Positions 47,674-54,820 of a stretch of DNA of 64,000 bases are shown in pieces. Below the pieces are notes generated by a model. The model worked only from the letters and a program-made list of their open reading frames with translations. It searched no databases and had not been told where the DNA came from. The stretch is from UBA4742 sp963734965. Its GTDB lineage: Bacteria; Actinomycetota; Acidimicrobiia; Acidimicrobiales; Acidimicrobilacustridaceae. The translations under genes were made by a program, and so were the position numbers. Location of the stretch: the NCBI GenBank assembly GCA_963734965.1, contig CAVTJK010000004.1, positions 1,674,001-1,738,000 of the forward strand, given 5' to 3'. Each line of letters starts with the position of its first letter. The stretch's first letter is position 1.

Positions 47674-47741
47674 GGCTCGGTGGTGATCCCGACGACACGC
47701 AGACCGCGGAGCTGGATCGAATCGGAGGTGGGATCGGTCAT
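47619..47741. repeat. 68-bp-period partial tandem duplication of the folB 5' end
   Basis: The segment 47619-47673 (start codon plus first codons of folB) recurs at 47687-47741 with about three differences, including ATCGAATCGGAGGTGGGATC in both. The offset is 68 bp, not a multiple of three, so the upstream copy is out of frame with folB. Confidence 0.9.
47670..47741 (-). CDS. 23-residue leader ORF coupled to folB
   Basis: The duplicated folB start gives ATG 47739-47741 followed by MTDPTSDSIQLRGLRVVGIT and three further residues. The TGA at 47670-47672 overlaps the folB ATG as ATGA. It is therefore a possible translationally coupled leader, not a separate functional protein. No separate ribosome site beyond that of the duplication was checked. 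Confidence 0.45.
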   Translation of the reverse strand: MTDPTSDSIQLRGLRVVGITTEP

Positions 47742-47803
47742 CGAGGCATCCGGGGGGAGGTTGGCTCGGATCGGCAGGCCGATCTGAGCGAACGAGAAGC
47801 TGG

Positions 47804-48313
47804 TCAGAGCGTGGCGGCCACGGCGACGAGCCCGCGACCGACCGGGCCGAGCTGGCGTTGGGTGATCTGCTCGATCGCCGAGATCGTGCGCGGCCCAGAG
47901 TCGATGAGCTCATCCCAGAGCAGGTACCCGGCAACGGCGCCGCAGATGCGGTCACCCAACTCCTCGCCGTGGAGCAACACCTTGTTGCCCGAGCTGATCA
48001 AGTCTTTGATCTCGGGGTAGAGGGCCCCCAGATACACCGCCGGATCGTCGTCGACGCCGAACGGGCGATGGCGCCAGATCACGCCGAGGTCGTCGTAGTT
48101 GTGCAGGTTGTGCGGGGCCGGGATCAGCGAGATGACGCACCCGAATCCCTGCTCGCGGATCCAGATGATCTCCTCTTGGCGACGCACCCGACGGTGGTTG
48201 GCCCCATAACCCCCGGGCCGCTCGCACAGAGCCATCTGATCCTTGATGATCCAGTGGAAGTTGCGGGGCTTGATCCCCTGTGCCCACTTGCCCTTCATTG
48301 CCACAGGACTCAT
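47804..48313 (-). CDS. Protein-tyrosine-phosphatase-like protein lacking the catalytic Cys
   Basis: A 169-residue protein with the layout of a dual-specificity phosphatase: an N-terminal NFHWIIKDQMALCERPGGYG, then EIIWIREQGFGCVISLIPAP, and a phosphate-loop position reading VLLHGEELGDRICGAVAGYL. In active enzymes the loop is HCxxGxxR; here the Cys after His is Gly, while the Arg is kept. The fold is probably maintained but phosphatase chemistry is unlikely. The gene is translationally coupled to folP (ATGA) and precedes folB, so it may be a regulatory subunit or a diverged pterin-phosphate enzyme. That role is inference. Confidence 0.75.
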   Translation of the reverse strand: MSPVAMKGKWAQGIKPRNFHWIIKDQMALCERPGGYGANHRRVRRQEEIIWIREQGFGCVISLIPAPHNLHNYDDLGVIWRHRPFGVDDDPAVYLGALYPEIKDLISSGNKVLLHGEELGDRICGAVAGYLLWDELIDSGPRTISAIEQITQRQLGPVGRGLVAVAATL

Positions 48314-49104
48314 GCTGCCACGACTTTCGCTGCTTGGACGGTTGGAAGTACATCATGCACCCGGACCATGCGTGCCCCCTGGGACATCGCCCAGGTCGCG
48401 GTCGCGACCGAGGCCTCGAGCCGATCCTCGGGCGGGGTGGGTCCGTCGAGCCTGTCGGATCGCCCCGTGAGTCCGCCCAGGAAGGACTTGCGGCTGGTAC
48501 CGATCAACACGGGCCATCCGAGGGCGACCACCTCGTCGAGGTGGCGCAGGAGGCTGAGGTTGTGGGCTGCGGTCTTACCGAAGCCGATCCCGGGGTCGAT
48601 CCACACCTCGTCGATCCCCAGTCGCTCGGCGGCCTCGGCGTGGGCGGCGAGGAACCCCTTGACCTCGACCTCGACCGCGTCGTAGCGGGGATCGCGCTGC
48701 ATCGTGGCCGGTGTTCCCTGCCGGTGCATCACGACGTAGCCGGCGCCGAGATCGGCCGCGACCGGCGCCAGCGACGCGGACACGTCGTTGACGAGCGACG
48801 CGCCCGCCGCCACCGCGGCTCGGGCCACGCCCGGCTTCACCGTGTCGACTGAGAGGCGGACTTCGCCGGCCAGCGCCTCGATCACCGGCAGCACACGACG
48901 GAGCTCGGTGTCCTCGTCGACCGGGTCAGCCCCCGGACGGCTCGACTCGCCCCCGACATCGACGATGTCGGCCCCCTCGGCCACGAGCCGGTGCCCGTGC
49001 TCGATCGCCGCGCCGGCTTCGAGGTACCGGCCGCCGTCGCTGAACGAATCCGGCGTGGCGTTGAGCACCCCCATGACGAGAGGTCGGACCGTGGGGAGCG
49101 TCAC
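48310..49104 (-). CDS. folP: Dihydropteroate synthase
   Basis: A 264-residue TIM-barrel enzyme joining 6-hydroxymethyl-dihydropterin pyrophosphate and 4-aminobenzoate; it is the sulfonamide target. PLVMGVLNATPDSFSDGG, DVGGESSRPGADPV, VNDVSA, MHRQGTPATMQ, DPGIGFGKTAAHN and GTSRKSFLG are all as expected. The start is GTG 49102-49104, 51 bp downstream of folE. Its stop overlaps the start of the phosphatase-like gene. Confidence 0.97.
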   Translation of the reverse strand: MTLPTVRPLVMGVLNATPDSFSDGGRYLEAGAAIEHGHRLVAEGADIVDVGGESSRPGADPVDEDTELRRVLPVIEALAGEVRLSVDTVKPGVARAAVAAGASLVNDVSASLAPVAADLGAGYVVMHRQGTPATMQRDPRYDAVEVEVKGFLAAHAEAAERLGIDEVWIDPGIGFGKTAAHNLSLLRHLDEVVALGWPVLIGTSRKSFLGGLTGRSDRLDGPTPPEDRLEASVATATWAMSQGARMVRVHDVLPTVQAAKVVAA

Positions 49105-49155
49105 GGCCGGGAAGGCTACAAGCCAGTGTCAAATCCGCCCGGGTTCAACGCATCA

Positions 49156-49836
49156 CTAGAGGCCCTGGTTGATGAAGCGCATGGCCTCGAACCGGGTCGA
49201 CGCGTTCTCGCGGAACAACCCCCGAACGGCCGAGGTCACCGTCGACGCGCCCGGCTTCATGACCCCGCGCATCGACATGCACAGGTGCTCGGCCTCGATG
49301 ACGACCAGCACGCCCCTCGGCTGCAGTGTGCGCTCGATCTCGTCGGCGATCTGGGTCGTCAGCCGCTCCTGCACCTGAGGCCGCTTGGCGTAGGCATCGA
49401 CGAGCCGCGCCAACTTGGACAGGCCGGTGACGCGCCCGTCGCTGTTCGGTATGTAGGCGACATGGGCCTTGCCGATGAAGGGGACGAGATGGTGCTCGCA
49501 CATCGACGTGAGCGCGATGTCACGGACCATGACCATCTCGTCGTGATCGGCCTCGAACTGGACGCGCAGATGGTGGTGTGGGGATTCGCGAAGGCCGGCG
49601 AACACCTCGGCGTACATCCGCGCCACGCGCGCCGGCGTGTTCTGCAGACCGTCGCGGTCGGGATCCTCACCGATGGCGGCGAGAATCTCCCGCACGGCCG
49701 CCTCGATCCGGGGCAGGTCGACGGGACCGAACTCAGGGGTGTCGGGACGGGGTTTGACCGCGGGGCGGCTCCCGTTCGAATCGACCTCGTCGAACGGTGG
49801 GATGTCCACGATCTCGTGACGCGTGTCGTCGCTCAT
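49156..49836 (-). CDS. folE: GTP cyclohydrolase I
   Basis: A 226-residue enzyme that converts GTP to 7,8-dihydroneopterin triphosphate, the entry into folate. DGLQNTPARVARMYAEVF, the zinc motif TSMCEHHLVPF, GKAHVAYIP, GLSKLARLVDAYAKRPQVQERLT, here divided by turns, and EAEHLCMSMRGV are all present. The N-terminal 35 residues are a variable extension. ATG 49834-49836 overlaps the rhodanese stop (ATGA). Confidence 0.97.
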   Translation of the reverse strand: MSDDTRHEIVDIPPFDEVDSNGSRPAVKPRPDTPEFGPVDLPRIEAAVREILAAIGEDPDRDGLQNTPARVARMYAEVFAGLRESPHHHLRVQFEADHDEMVMVRDIALTSMCEHHLVPFIGKAHVAYIPNSDGRVTGLSKLARLVDAYAKRPQVQERLTTQIADEIERTLQPRGVLVVIEAEHLCMSMRGVMKPGASTVTSAVRGLFRENASTRFEAMRFINQGL

Positions 49837-50388
49837 GTCTGCTCCGGAGGCGAATCTGCTCGCCCGTCGTCTAGGGAAGGCGCAACGGTCCCGGTCAGGG
49901 TATCGGCGAGGTCACGCGAGACGAAGTCCGAGCCCTGCCCCGTGCTCAGCCCGGCGTGCCGACGCTCGGCAGCCCGGCCTCGCGCCACGCCCGCGAACCC
50001 GCCCACCACGTCGGTGGCCCGGTGGAGTCCGAGCTGGCGCAAGGTCGCGGCCGCGAAGCTCGAGGCGTACCCCTCCGAACAGATCACGACGATCACCTGG
50101 TCGTGGCCGGTGATGATCGGCAACCGGTTCGGGCTCTGAGGATCGAGCCGCCACTCGAGCACGTTGCGTTCGATCACGATCGACCCGACGGGCTCACCTT
50201 CGGCCCGGCGCTGGGCCTCGGGGCGGATGTCGACGAGCAACCCGCCGTTCACGAGCGCGAGCCGCGGCCTCATGAGCCGGGAGCCGGCGCCAACCACGAC
50301 GGGCCTCGTCGAGGAGGTCGTCGACGGTTCGCGCCGATCCCTCTCCCTCCCGCCCGGCCGCGAGGTCGCTCGACGACGCCGTCGTCAC
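49833..50388 (-). CDS. Rhodanese-like sulfurtransferase (one frameshift)
   Basis: A single-domain rhodanese of about 184 residues. Diagnostic parts are LLVDIRPEAQRRAEGEPVGS, ERNVLEWRLDP and the loop VVICSEGYASSFAA, with the catalytic Cys in CSEGYASS. The frame breaks near 50255: removing one base joins the N-terminal SARTVDDLLDEARRG part, from GTG 50386-50388, to the remainder, giving 185 codons. The start overlaps the cysteine dioxygenase stop (GTGA). Together they form a cysteine-to-sulfinate or sulfane-sulfur pair inserted in the folate cluster, probably under the AT-rich promoter before the dioxygenase gene. Confidence 0.88.
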
Positions 50389-50879
50389 CAGGCGTCGGAT
50401 CTGGAGACCGGATCACGTTGGTCCACGAGACGATCGTCGCGCGGATCGTCGCCGAAGAACATCATCGGCCCGAGGGCGGGGGCGTAGACGTGGAGGCTCG
50501 TCGCCGCCACGACCCCCTCGTTGCGCACGGCGTGGACGTGATCGGCGGTGAAGGTCACGACCGCACGGGCATCGAGCACACGCGAGCGCAGCACCGTCGG
50601 GTGCGCCGTGCGCCCGTAGCGTTCGACGAGCGCGCCCTCGACCAGCACCATGGCCCCCGCCGCACCACCGTGGTCGTGCAGGTCGATGCCCGTGCCTGGC
50701 GCCCAGCTGATCAGCCAGGCCTCGACGCCCTCGATGCCGGGCAGGGCGACGTAGCGACGCTGGCCGGGGACGTGGTCGACCAGGTGGGACCACCGCTCGG
50801 GGCATCGAGCCAGCCCGCTGGCCACCTCGGCGAACGAGCGGGGGCGCTGAGCAGGCGACAGGAGCGAGAAGTCAGACAT
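50385..50879 (-). CDS. Cysteine dioxygenase family cupin
   Basis: A 164-residue iron cupin that oxidises cysteine to cysteine sulfinate with O2. The metal motif is GIDLHDHGGAAGAMVLVEG (His-x-His), and the third His is in TADHVHAVRN. The end HVYAPALGPMMFF is typical. ATG 50877-50879 was chosen because it begins the conserved helical start. The upstream 55 bp is unusually AT-rich and holds a 13-bp motif shared with the sulfate transporter. It is coupled to the rhodanese gene downstream, so cysteine breakdown and sulfane sulfur handling are paired. Confidence 0.88.
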   Translation of the reverse strand: MSDFSLLSPAQRPRSFAEVASGLARCPERWSHLVDHVPGQRRYVALPGIEGVEAWLISWAPGTGIDLHDHGGAAGAMVLVEGALVERYGRTAHPTVLRSRVLDARAVVTFTADHVHAVRNEGVVAATSLHVYAPALGPMMFFGDDPRDDRLVDQRDPVSRSDAW

Positions 50880-50899
50880 GGCCACATCCGTAGATAAAT

Positions 50900-50912
50900 G
50901 ATCTTTCCCATC
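50900..50912 (-). promoter_or_regulatory. Shared motif GATGGGAAAGATC upstream of the cysteine dioxygenase gene
   Basis: The minus strand reads CTTGATGGGAAAGATCATTT, 21-33 bp before the ATG, inside a 40-bp AT-rich island in otherwise GC-rich DNA. The same 13 bp occur at 58762-58774 before the sulfate transporter. A likely operator or promoter element for sulfur control; the regulator is unknown. Confidence 0.5.
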
Positions 50913-51009
50913 AAGTTTAAAGGAAAAGATGGCCGGGGCCAACCCCCTTCTCGACGAGGCCGACGGTCGGCCCGCCCTGGGCCCTGAGCAGCGCCCCGTG
51001 GGGCCGGGA

Positions 51010-51573
51010 TCAGGCCGGGATCTCGCGGTAGGCGTAGATCGACGAGAGGTTGCGGAATCGCTCGGCCACATCGAGGCCGTAGCCGACGACGAACTCGTCG
51101 GGGATCTTGAAGCCGACGTAGCGCAGGTCGGGTTCGACCTTCTGGATCCCGTCCTTGAGGATGAGGGCGCACACCTCGAGGCTGGCCGGGTTGCGGGCCA
51201 GCAGGTTCTTGATCAGGTAGTGGAGGGTGAGCCCGCTGTCGACGATGTCCTCGACGAGCAGGACGTCGCGGTCGGACAGATCGAGATCGAGATCCTTGAC
51301 GATGCGCACGACGCCGCTGGTCTTGGTGGCGCTGCCATAGGACGACACGGCCATGAAGTCGAACTCGACCGGCAGGTCGATGTGGCGGGCCAGATCGCTC
51401 ATGAACATGAAGGCGCCCTTGAGCACGCCCACCAACAACGGGCGGCGCCCGACGTAGTCGCTGGTGATCTCGCGACCCAGCTCGCCGATGCGCGCTTGAA
51501 GGTCGTCGCTCGCCACGATCACCCGGCCGAGATGGGGATCGCCGACCAGAGAGGGGGGTGCCGGCAGGTCCAT
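51010..51573 (-). CDS. hpt: Hypoxanthine phosphoribosyltransferase
   Basis: A 187-residue purine-salvage enzyme using PRPP. The PRPP loop VLLVEDIVDSGLTLHYL, the KGAFMFMSDLAR and MAVSSYGSATKTSGVV blocks and KIPDEFVVGYGLD are signatures. ATG 51571-51573. It follows tilS by 35 bp, the conserved tilS-hpt order. In most Actinobacteria ftsH comes next; here the cysteine dioxygenase and rhodanese genes occupy that position. Confidence 0.97.
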   Translation of the reverse strand: MDLPAPPSLVGDPHLGRVIVASDDLQARIGELGREITSDYVGRRPLLVGVLKGAFMFMSDLARHIDLPVEFDFMAVSSYGSATKTSGVVRIVKDLDLDLSDRDVLLVEDIVDSGLTLHYLIKNLLARNPASLEVCALILKDGIQKVEPDLRYVGFKIPDEFVVGYGLDVAERFRNLSSIYAYREIPA

Positions 51574-51608
51574 GCGGAGGTGACCCTAGCGAACCAGCAG
51601 CGGCCAGA

Positions 51609-52559
51609 TCACCCTGGCGGAACGAGCCGTAGCCGTCCATCGGTTCGCATGACCCGCCAGCCTCCACCGACATCGGTGCCCTTGGCCTCGAGTCGAGCCA
51701 CCGCCAGCACCCGCTCGACGGTGGCGGCGTCGGGTGGATGGCGCTCGGGCGAGCGCGGCTTGAGCCACTGGCGCACCGCCACGCGGGCCAGCGCTACGGG
51801 GGCGGCGGCCACGCTGGCGGCGTCGGTCGGATCGAGGTCGGCGGCCAGGAGGTCGAGCAGCTCAGCCACGTCGCGGAGCCCCTCGGCCTGGCGAGCGAGC
51901 ACGGCGACGACGTCTCGCTCGGCCACGTCGGCGAGCAGTGGCATCACCTCGGCACGGACACGATTGCGGCGGATGCCGGGATCGTGGTTCGACGGATCGT
52001 CCACCACCGTGAGACCCATCCGAGCGCACAGTGCATGGGTCTCGTGGCGACGCAGCGCCAGGATCGGGTGGCGCCGATCGGCGCGGATGCCAGCCAGGCC
52101 CTCGACCCCCGAACCGCGGATCAGGTTGAGCAGGATGGTCTCGGCCTGATCGTCCGCCGTGTGCCCGAGCAGGGCGTCGGCGCCCAGCGCAACGTGTCGT
52201 GCTGTCCGCGCCCGGGCCTCGAGGTTGGGTCCGGCACCGACCTCGACGCGCTCGCGCCGGAACGAGGCGCCCAACCACTCGGCGGCGCCAGCCACGATGG
52301 CCGCCTCGCGGTCGGAGTCGGGTCGCAACCCGTGGTCGACGTACACGGCCGTGACCTGGTCACCGGCGGCCACCGCCAGGACCAACAGCGCCAACGAATC
52401 GGCACCCCCTGAGACGCCGCACATCACCGACGTACCGGCCGCGGGGAACCGGCACCGTGCCAGCAGCGGTCGGGCGGCCTCGGCCACCAGGCCGGCGTCG
52501 GTCCGAGGGTGCGGAATCGTGCTCAGCCGGTCAGAGCCGGTGCGACCCGTTCGATCCAC
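51609..52559 (-). CDS. tilS: tRNA(Ile)-lysidine synthetase
   Basis: A PP-loop ATPase of about 316 residues that converts C34 of the AUA-reading tRNA-Ile to lysidine. The PP-loop is MCGVSGGADSLALLVLA; VDHGLRPDSDREA, LEARARTARH, GHTADDQAETILLNLIRGSG and LLRRHE-like patterns follow. The ATG 52557-52559 start overlaps the metalloprotease gene by 37 bp; GTG 52485-52487 just before the PP-loop domain would avoid this and is a real alternative. Confidence 0.93.
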   Translation of the reverse strand: MDRTGRTGSDRLSTIPHPRTDAGLVAEAARPLLARCRFPAAGTSVMCGVSGGADSLALLVLAVAAGDQVTAVYVDHGLRPDSDREAAIVAGAAEWLGASFRRERVEVGAGPNLEARARTARHVALGADALLGHTADDQAETILLNLIRGSGVEGLAGIRADRRHPILALRRHETHALCARMGLTVVDDPSNHDPGIRRNRVRAEVMPLLADVAERDVVAVLARQAEGLRDVAELLDLLAADLDPTDAASVAAAPVALARVAVRQWLKPRSPERHPPDAATVERVLAVARLEAKGTDVGGGWRVMRTDGRLRLVPPG

Positions 52560-53590
52560 GTGTCCGGATGGCGGATCTCGTCGAGGGTCGGGAGGCGATC
52601 GGGGCTCTCCCAGGCCTGGCTCAGCAGCCGGGGGCCACCCACCTTCTCGACCTCTTCGATGAAGTGCTCACCCTGGGCGTACTGGTTCATCTTGGCCTCG
52701 AGGCCGATGAGCTGCTGCAGCAGGCGAGCCATGCCCTGGGTCGACTCGCGCCGCTGGCGCAGGACGCGGGCGAAGCGCTCGGCGCTGGGGAGCAGCCCCT
52801 GGCCGGCGCGGTCCATGGTGATGTCGCCGTGGCCCTCGAGCAGGCTCATGAGCCCACTCACCTGATCGAGCACCTCGCGTTGCTCACTGGACGCGACCAG
52901 GGCCATGAGCCCGCCGTCGGCCAGCGGGTTCTCGCCGCGACGGAACGCGTCGGTCAGCCGGCCGACCACCTCGACGAAGCGCTTGGGATCGGGATCGACG
53001 GCATCGAGGGTCTGGGAGACGAGGCCCAGGAAGTGGGGGCGCATCCACTCGATCCCGGTGAACTGGGCTCGGTGGGTCACCTCGTGCAGCGCCAGCCACA
53101 GACGGAACTCGCGAGGGGGGAAGGCGAACTGCTTCTCGAGGGCCAGCACGTTGGGCCCGACGTAGTACACGAGATCCTGGTCGAGAGGGGACTCCTCTTC
53201 GATGATCAAGAGGTCGTACTGGCCGAGCACCCGTGTCGACATCCACCCGAGCATCATCCCGACCTCGGCGCCGGCCAGCTTCTGGGCCATGGGCGACAGC
53301 GGATTGGCCTCGAGGCGCGACGAGAACTTGTCGATGATCGGACGCAGCAGGCGTTGGAACGAAGCCACGTTGGCCTGGATCCATCCCGCGCGGTCGGTGA
53401 CCCGGGCCCGGGCGGGACCAGCCAGCGACACCAGACCGGTCTCGGCCGCCACCAGCCCCTCGGCTTGGGCCGTCAGCTCGATGAAGTCGGGCTCGAGCGA
53501 GTCGTAGTGGTAGGACTCGCTGAAGGGCTCGCGGCCCGCCACACGCACCGCGACGCGTTGGGCGATGGCCCAGTCGACGGCGCCGGACAC
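52523..53590 (-). CDS. Zinc-dependent metalloprotease-like protein (DUF2342)
   Basis: A 355-residue protein with the zinc motif LALHEVTHRAQF (HExxH form) and the DUF2342 landmarks VDWAIAQRVAVRVAG, MLGWMSTRVLGQYD and GHGDITMDRAG. It is the counterpart of mycobacterial proteins annotated as F420-associated or zinc metalloproteases, always next to tilS and hpt, but the substrate is not known. GTG 53588-53590 is the start, three bases after the stop of a small membrane protein gene, so the two are probably one transcript. Confidence 0.93.
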   Translation of the reverse strand: MSGAVDWAIAQRVAVRVAGREPFSESYHYDSLEPDFIELTAQAEGLVAAETGLVSLAGPARARVTDRAGWIQANVASFQRLLRPIIDKFSSRLEANPLSPMAQKLAGAEVGMMLGWMSTRVLGQYDLLIIEEESPLDQDLVYYVGPNVLALEKQFAFPPREFRLWLALHEVTHRAQFTGIEWMRPHFLGLVSQTLDAVDPDPKRFVEVVGRLTDAFRRGENPLADGGLMALVASSEQREVLDQVSGLMSLLEGHGDITMDRAGQGLLPSAERFARVLRQRRESTQGMARLLQQLIGLEAKMNQYAQGEHFIEEVEKVGGPRLLSQAWESPDRLPTLDEIRHPDTWIERVAPALTG

Positions 53591-53593
53591 GGG

Positions 53594-53728
53594 TCAGTTC
53601 CTCGGATACCGGGGGGCGACGACCTTCTTCACGTAGAGCACGCCCGTGACGATGATCGCGATGATGATGGGCACGACCAGTGCGACGGCGATCCAGAAGT
53701 GCCAGACCTTGGCGGCGAGAACGACCAT
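53594..53728 (-). CDS. Small single-pass membrane protein (44 residues)
   Basis: An open frame too short for most gene finders: ATG 53726-53728 to TGA 53594-53596, 44 residues. Residues 11-33 form one membrane helix (FWIAVALVVPIIIAIIVTG), followed by a short basic tail VKKVVAPRYPRN. It ends three bases before the metalloprotease GTG, which supports translation. The function is unknown; comparison with the same site in relatives would show whether it is conserved. Confidence 0.55.
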   Translation of the reverse strand: MVVLAAKVWHFWIAVALVVPIIIAIIVTGVLYVKKVVAPRYPRN

Positions 53729-53769
53729 GCCGCCGATCCTAGATGGAAGGGCCGCCGGAACGGCATTCA

Positions 53770-53833
53770 GCCGGACCTCCGGTGAGGGGCCGCCCGACGC
53801 GTGGCGGCGATGCTGCCGGACCTCCGGTGAGGG
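53770..53833. repeat. Two direct copies of GCCGGACCTCCGGTGAGGG
   Basis: Copies start at 53770 and 53815, 45 bp apart, in the gap between the small membrane protein gene and rsrA. Each contains a CCGGACCTCCGG near-palindrome. They may belong to the same dispersed intergenic class as the arrays, but the core differs. No gene fits here. Confidence 0.7.
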
Positions 53834-53859
53834 CCAGCCGGTCGTTCCCCCAGACGGGG

Positions 53860-54141
53860 CTAGGCCTCGGTCGACTCGTCGAAGGCCTTGAGCTGCTCGG
53901 CCACCCGCTCGCGCAGCGACTCGGGCACCTCTTCGCGGCAGTGCTTCGAGATCACGATCCGTAGCTCGGCCTCGAAGTCATAAGCCTCGAAGCAAGGGTT
54001 GCAGTCGTCGAGGTGGCTCTTGATGACCGACCGCTTCTCGTTGGTCAGCTCGCCATCGAGGTAGAGGTAGAGCTCTTGGAGCGCCGACTCGCACGGCGAG
54101 GCATCGTCGCCATGGTCATGATCGTGGTGGTCGTCGGCCAT
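53860..54141 (-). CDS. rsrA: Mycothiol-system anti-sigma-R factor RsrA
   Basis: A 93-residue zinc-binding anti-sigma factor. The redox motif is SHLDDCNPCFEAYDF (H-x3-C-x2-C), with an additional Cys in SPCESALQELYLYLDGEL. The N terminus is rich in His and Asp. Oxidation of the cysteines releases the sigma factor. It lies directly downstream of sigR (5-bp gap) on the same strand, as in Streptomyces and mycobacteria. Confidence 0.95.
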   Translation of the reverse strand: MADDHHDHDHGDDASPCESALQELYLYLDGELTNEKRSVIKSHLDDCNPCFEAYDFEAELRIVISKHCREEVPESLRERVAEQLKAFDESTEA

Positions 54142-54146
54142 GTCTC

Positions 54147-54755
54147 TCACTCGGCAAGGACCGGCTGGGCGGTCGGATCGGTGGGCTCTGCGGAACCGGT
54201 GCTGATGCCTCGGTTGCTCGCAAAATCGAACAACGCCTTCTGTAGCGCCTTTCTTCCCCGATGGAGTCGGCTCATCACCGTTCCGATCGGGATGTCGAGG
54301 ATCTCGGCGATCTCTTTGTACGAGAAACCTTCGACGTCGGCCAGCAGGACGGCCATGCGGAACTGCTCGGGAAGCGCCTCGATGGCGTCCTTCACCTCTT
54401 GATCGGTGATCAGATCCATGAGCTCGTCCTCGGCGCTGCGTCCGGCGGCCGCCGCCTCGAGCCCGCCGAGCCGGCGGTAGAGGTAGAGGTCCTCGACCTC
54501 GTCGAGCTCGGACTCGTCGGGCCGACGCTTCTTCGACCGGTACGAGTTGATGAAGGTGTTGGTCAGGATCCGATAGAGCCACGCCTTGAGGTTGGTCCCC
54601 TGCTCGAAGCCGCCGAAGCCGCGGTAGGCCTTGAGGTAGGTCTCCTGGACCAGATCCTCGGCGTCGGCCGTGTTCCTCGTCATGCGCAGGGCGGCGGTGT
54701 ACAGCGGACCCATGTACTCCATCGCCTGCTCGGCGAACCGAGCCTGATCGGCCAT
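54147..54755 (-). CDS. sigR: RNA polymerase ECF sigma factor SigR/SigH
   Basis: A 202-residue ECF sigma factor of the SigR group that controls the thiol-oxidative stress response. Sigma-2 contains NTADAEDLVQETYLKAYRGF and LKAWLYRILTNTFINSYRSK, sigma-4 contains LLADVEGFSYKEIAEILDIPIGTVMSRLHRGRK, here in two helices. The C-terminal tail is short. ATG 54753-54755 has GGTGAGG upstream. Its anti-sigma factor RsrA follows. A typical SigR promoter (GGAAT and GTT) was not recognised in the 65 bp to the upstream cysA stop. Confidence 0.97.
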   Translation of the reverse strand: MADQARFAEQAMEYMGPLYTAALRMTRNTADAEDLVQETYLKAYRGFGGFEQGTNLKAWLYRILTNTFINSYRSKKRRPDESELDEVEDLYLYRRLGGLEAAAAGRSAEDELMDLITDQEVKDAIEALPEQFRMAVLLADVEGFSYKEIAEILDIPIGTVMSRLHRGRKALQKALFDFASNRGISTGSAEPTDPTAQPVLAE

Positions 54756-54820
54756 CGCCTCACCCTATCCCCGCCCTCCCCCTCCGCTACAAGGGCCCGG
54801 AGCCTCGATCGGGGCCCGGG

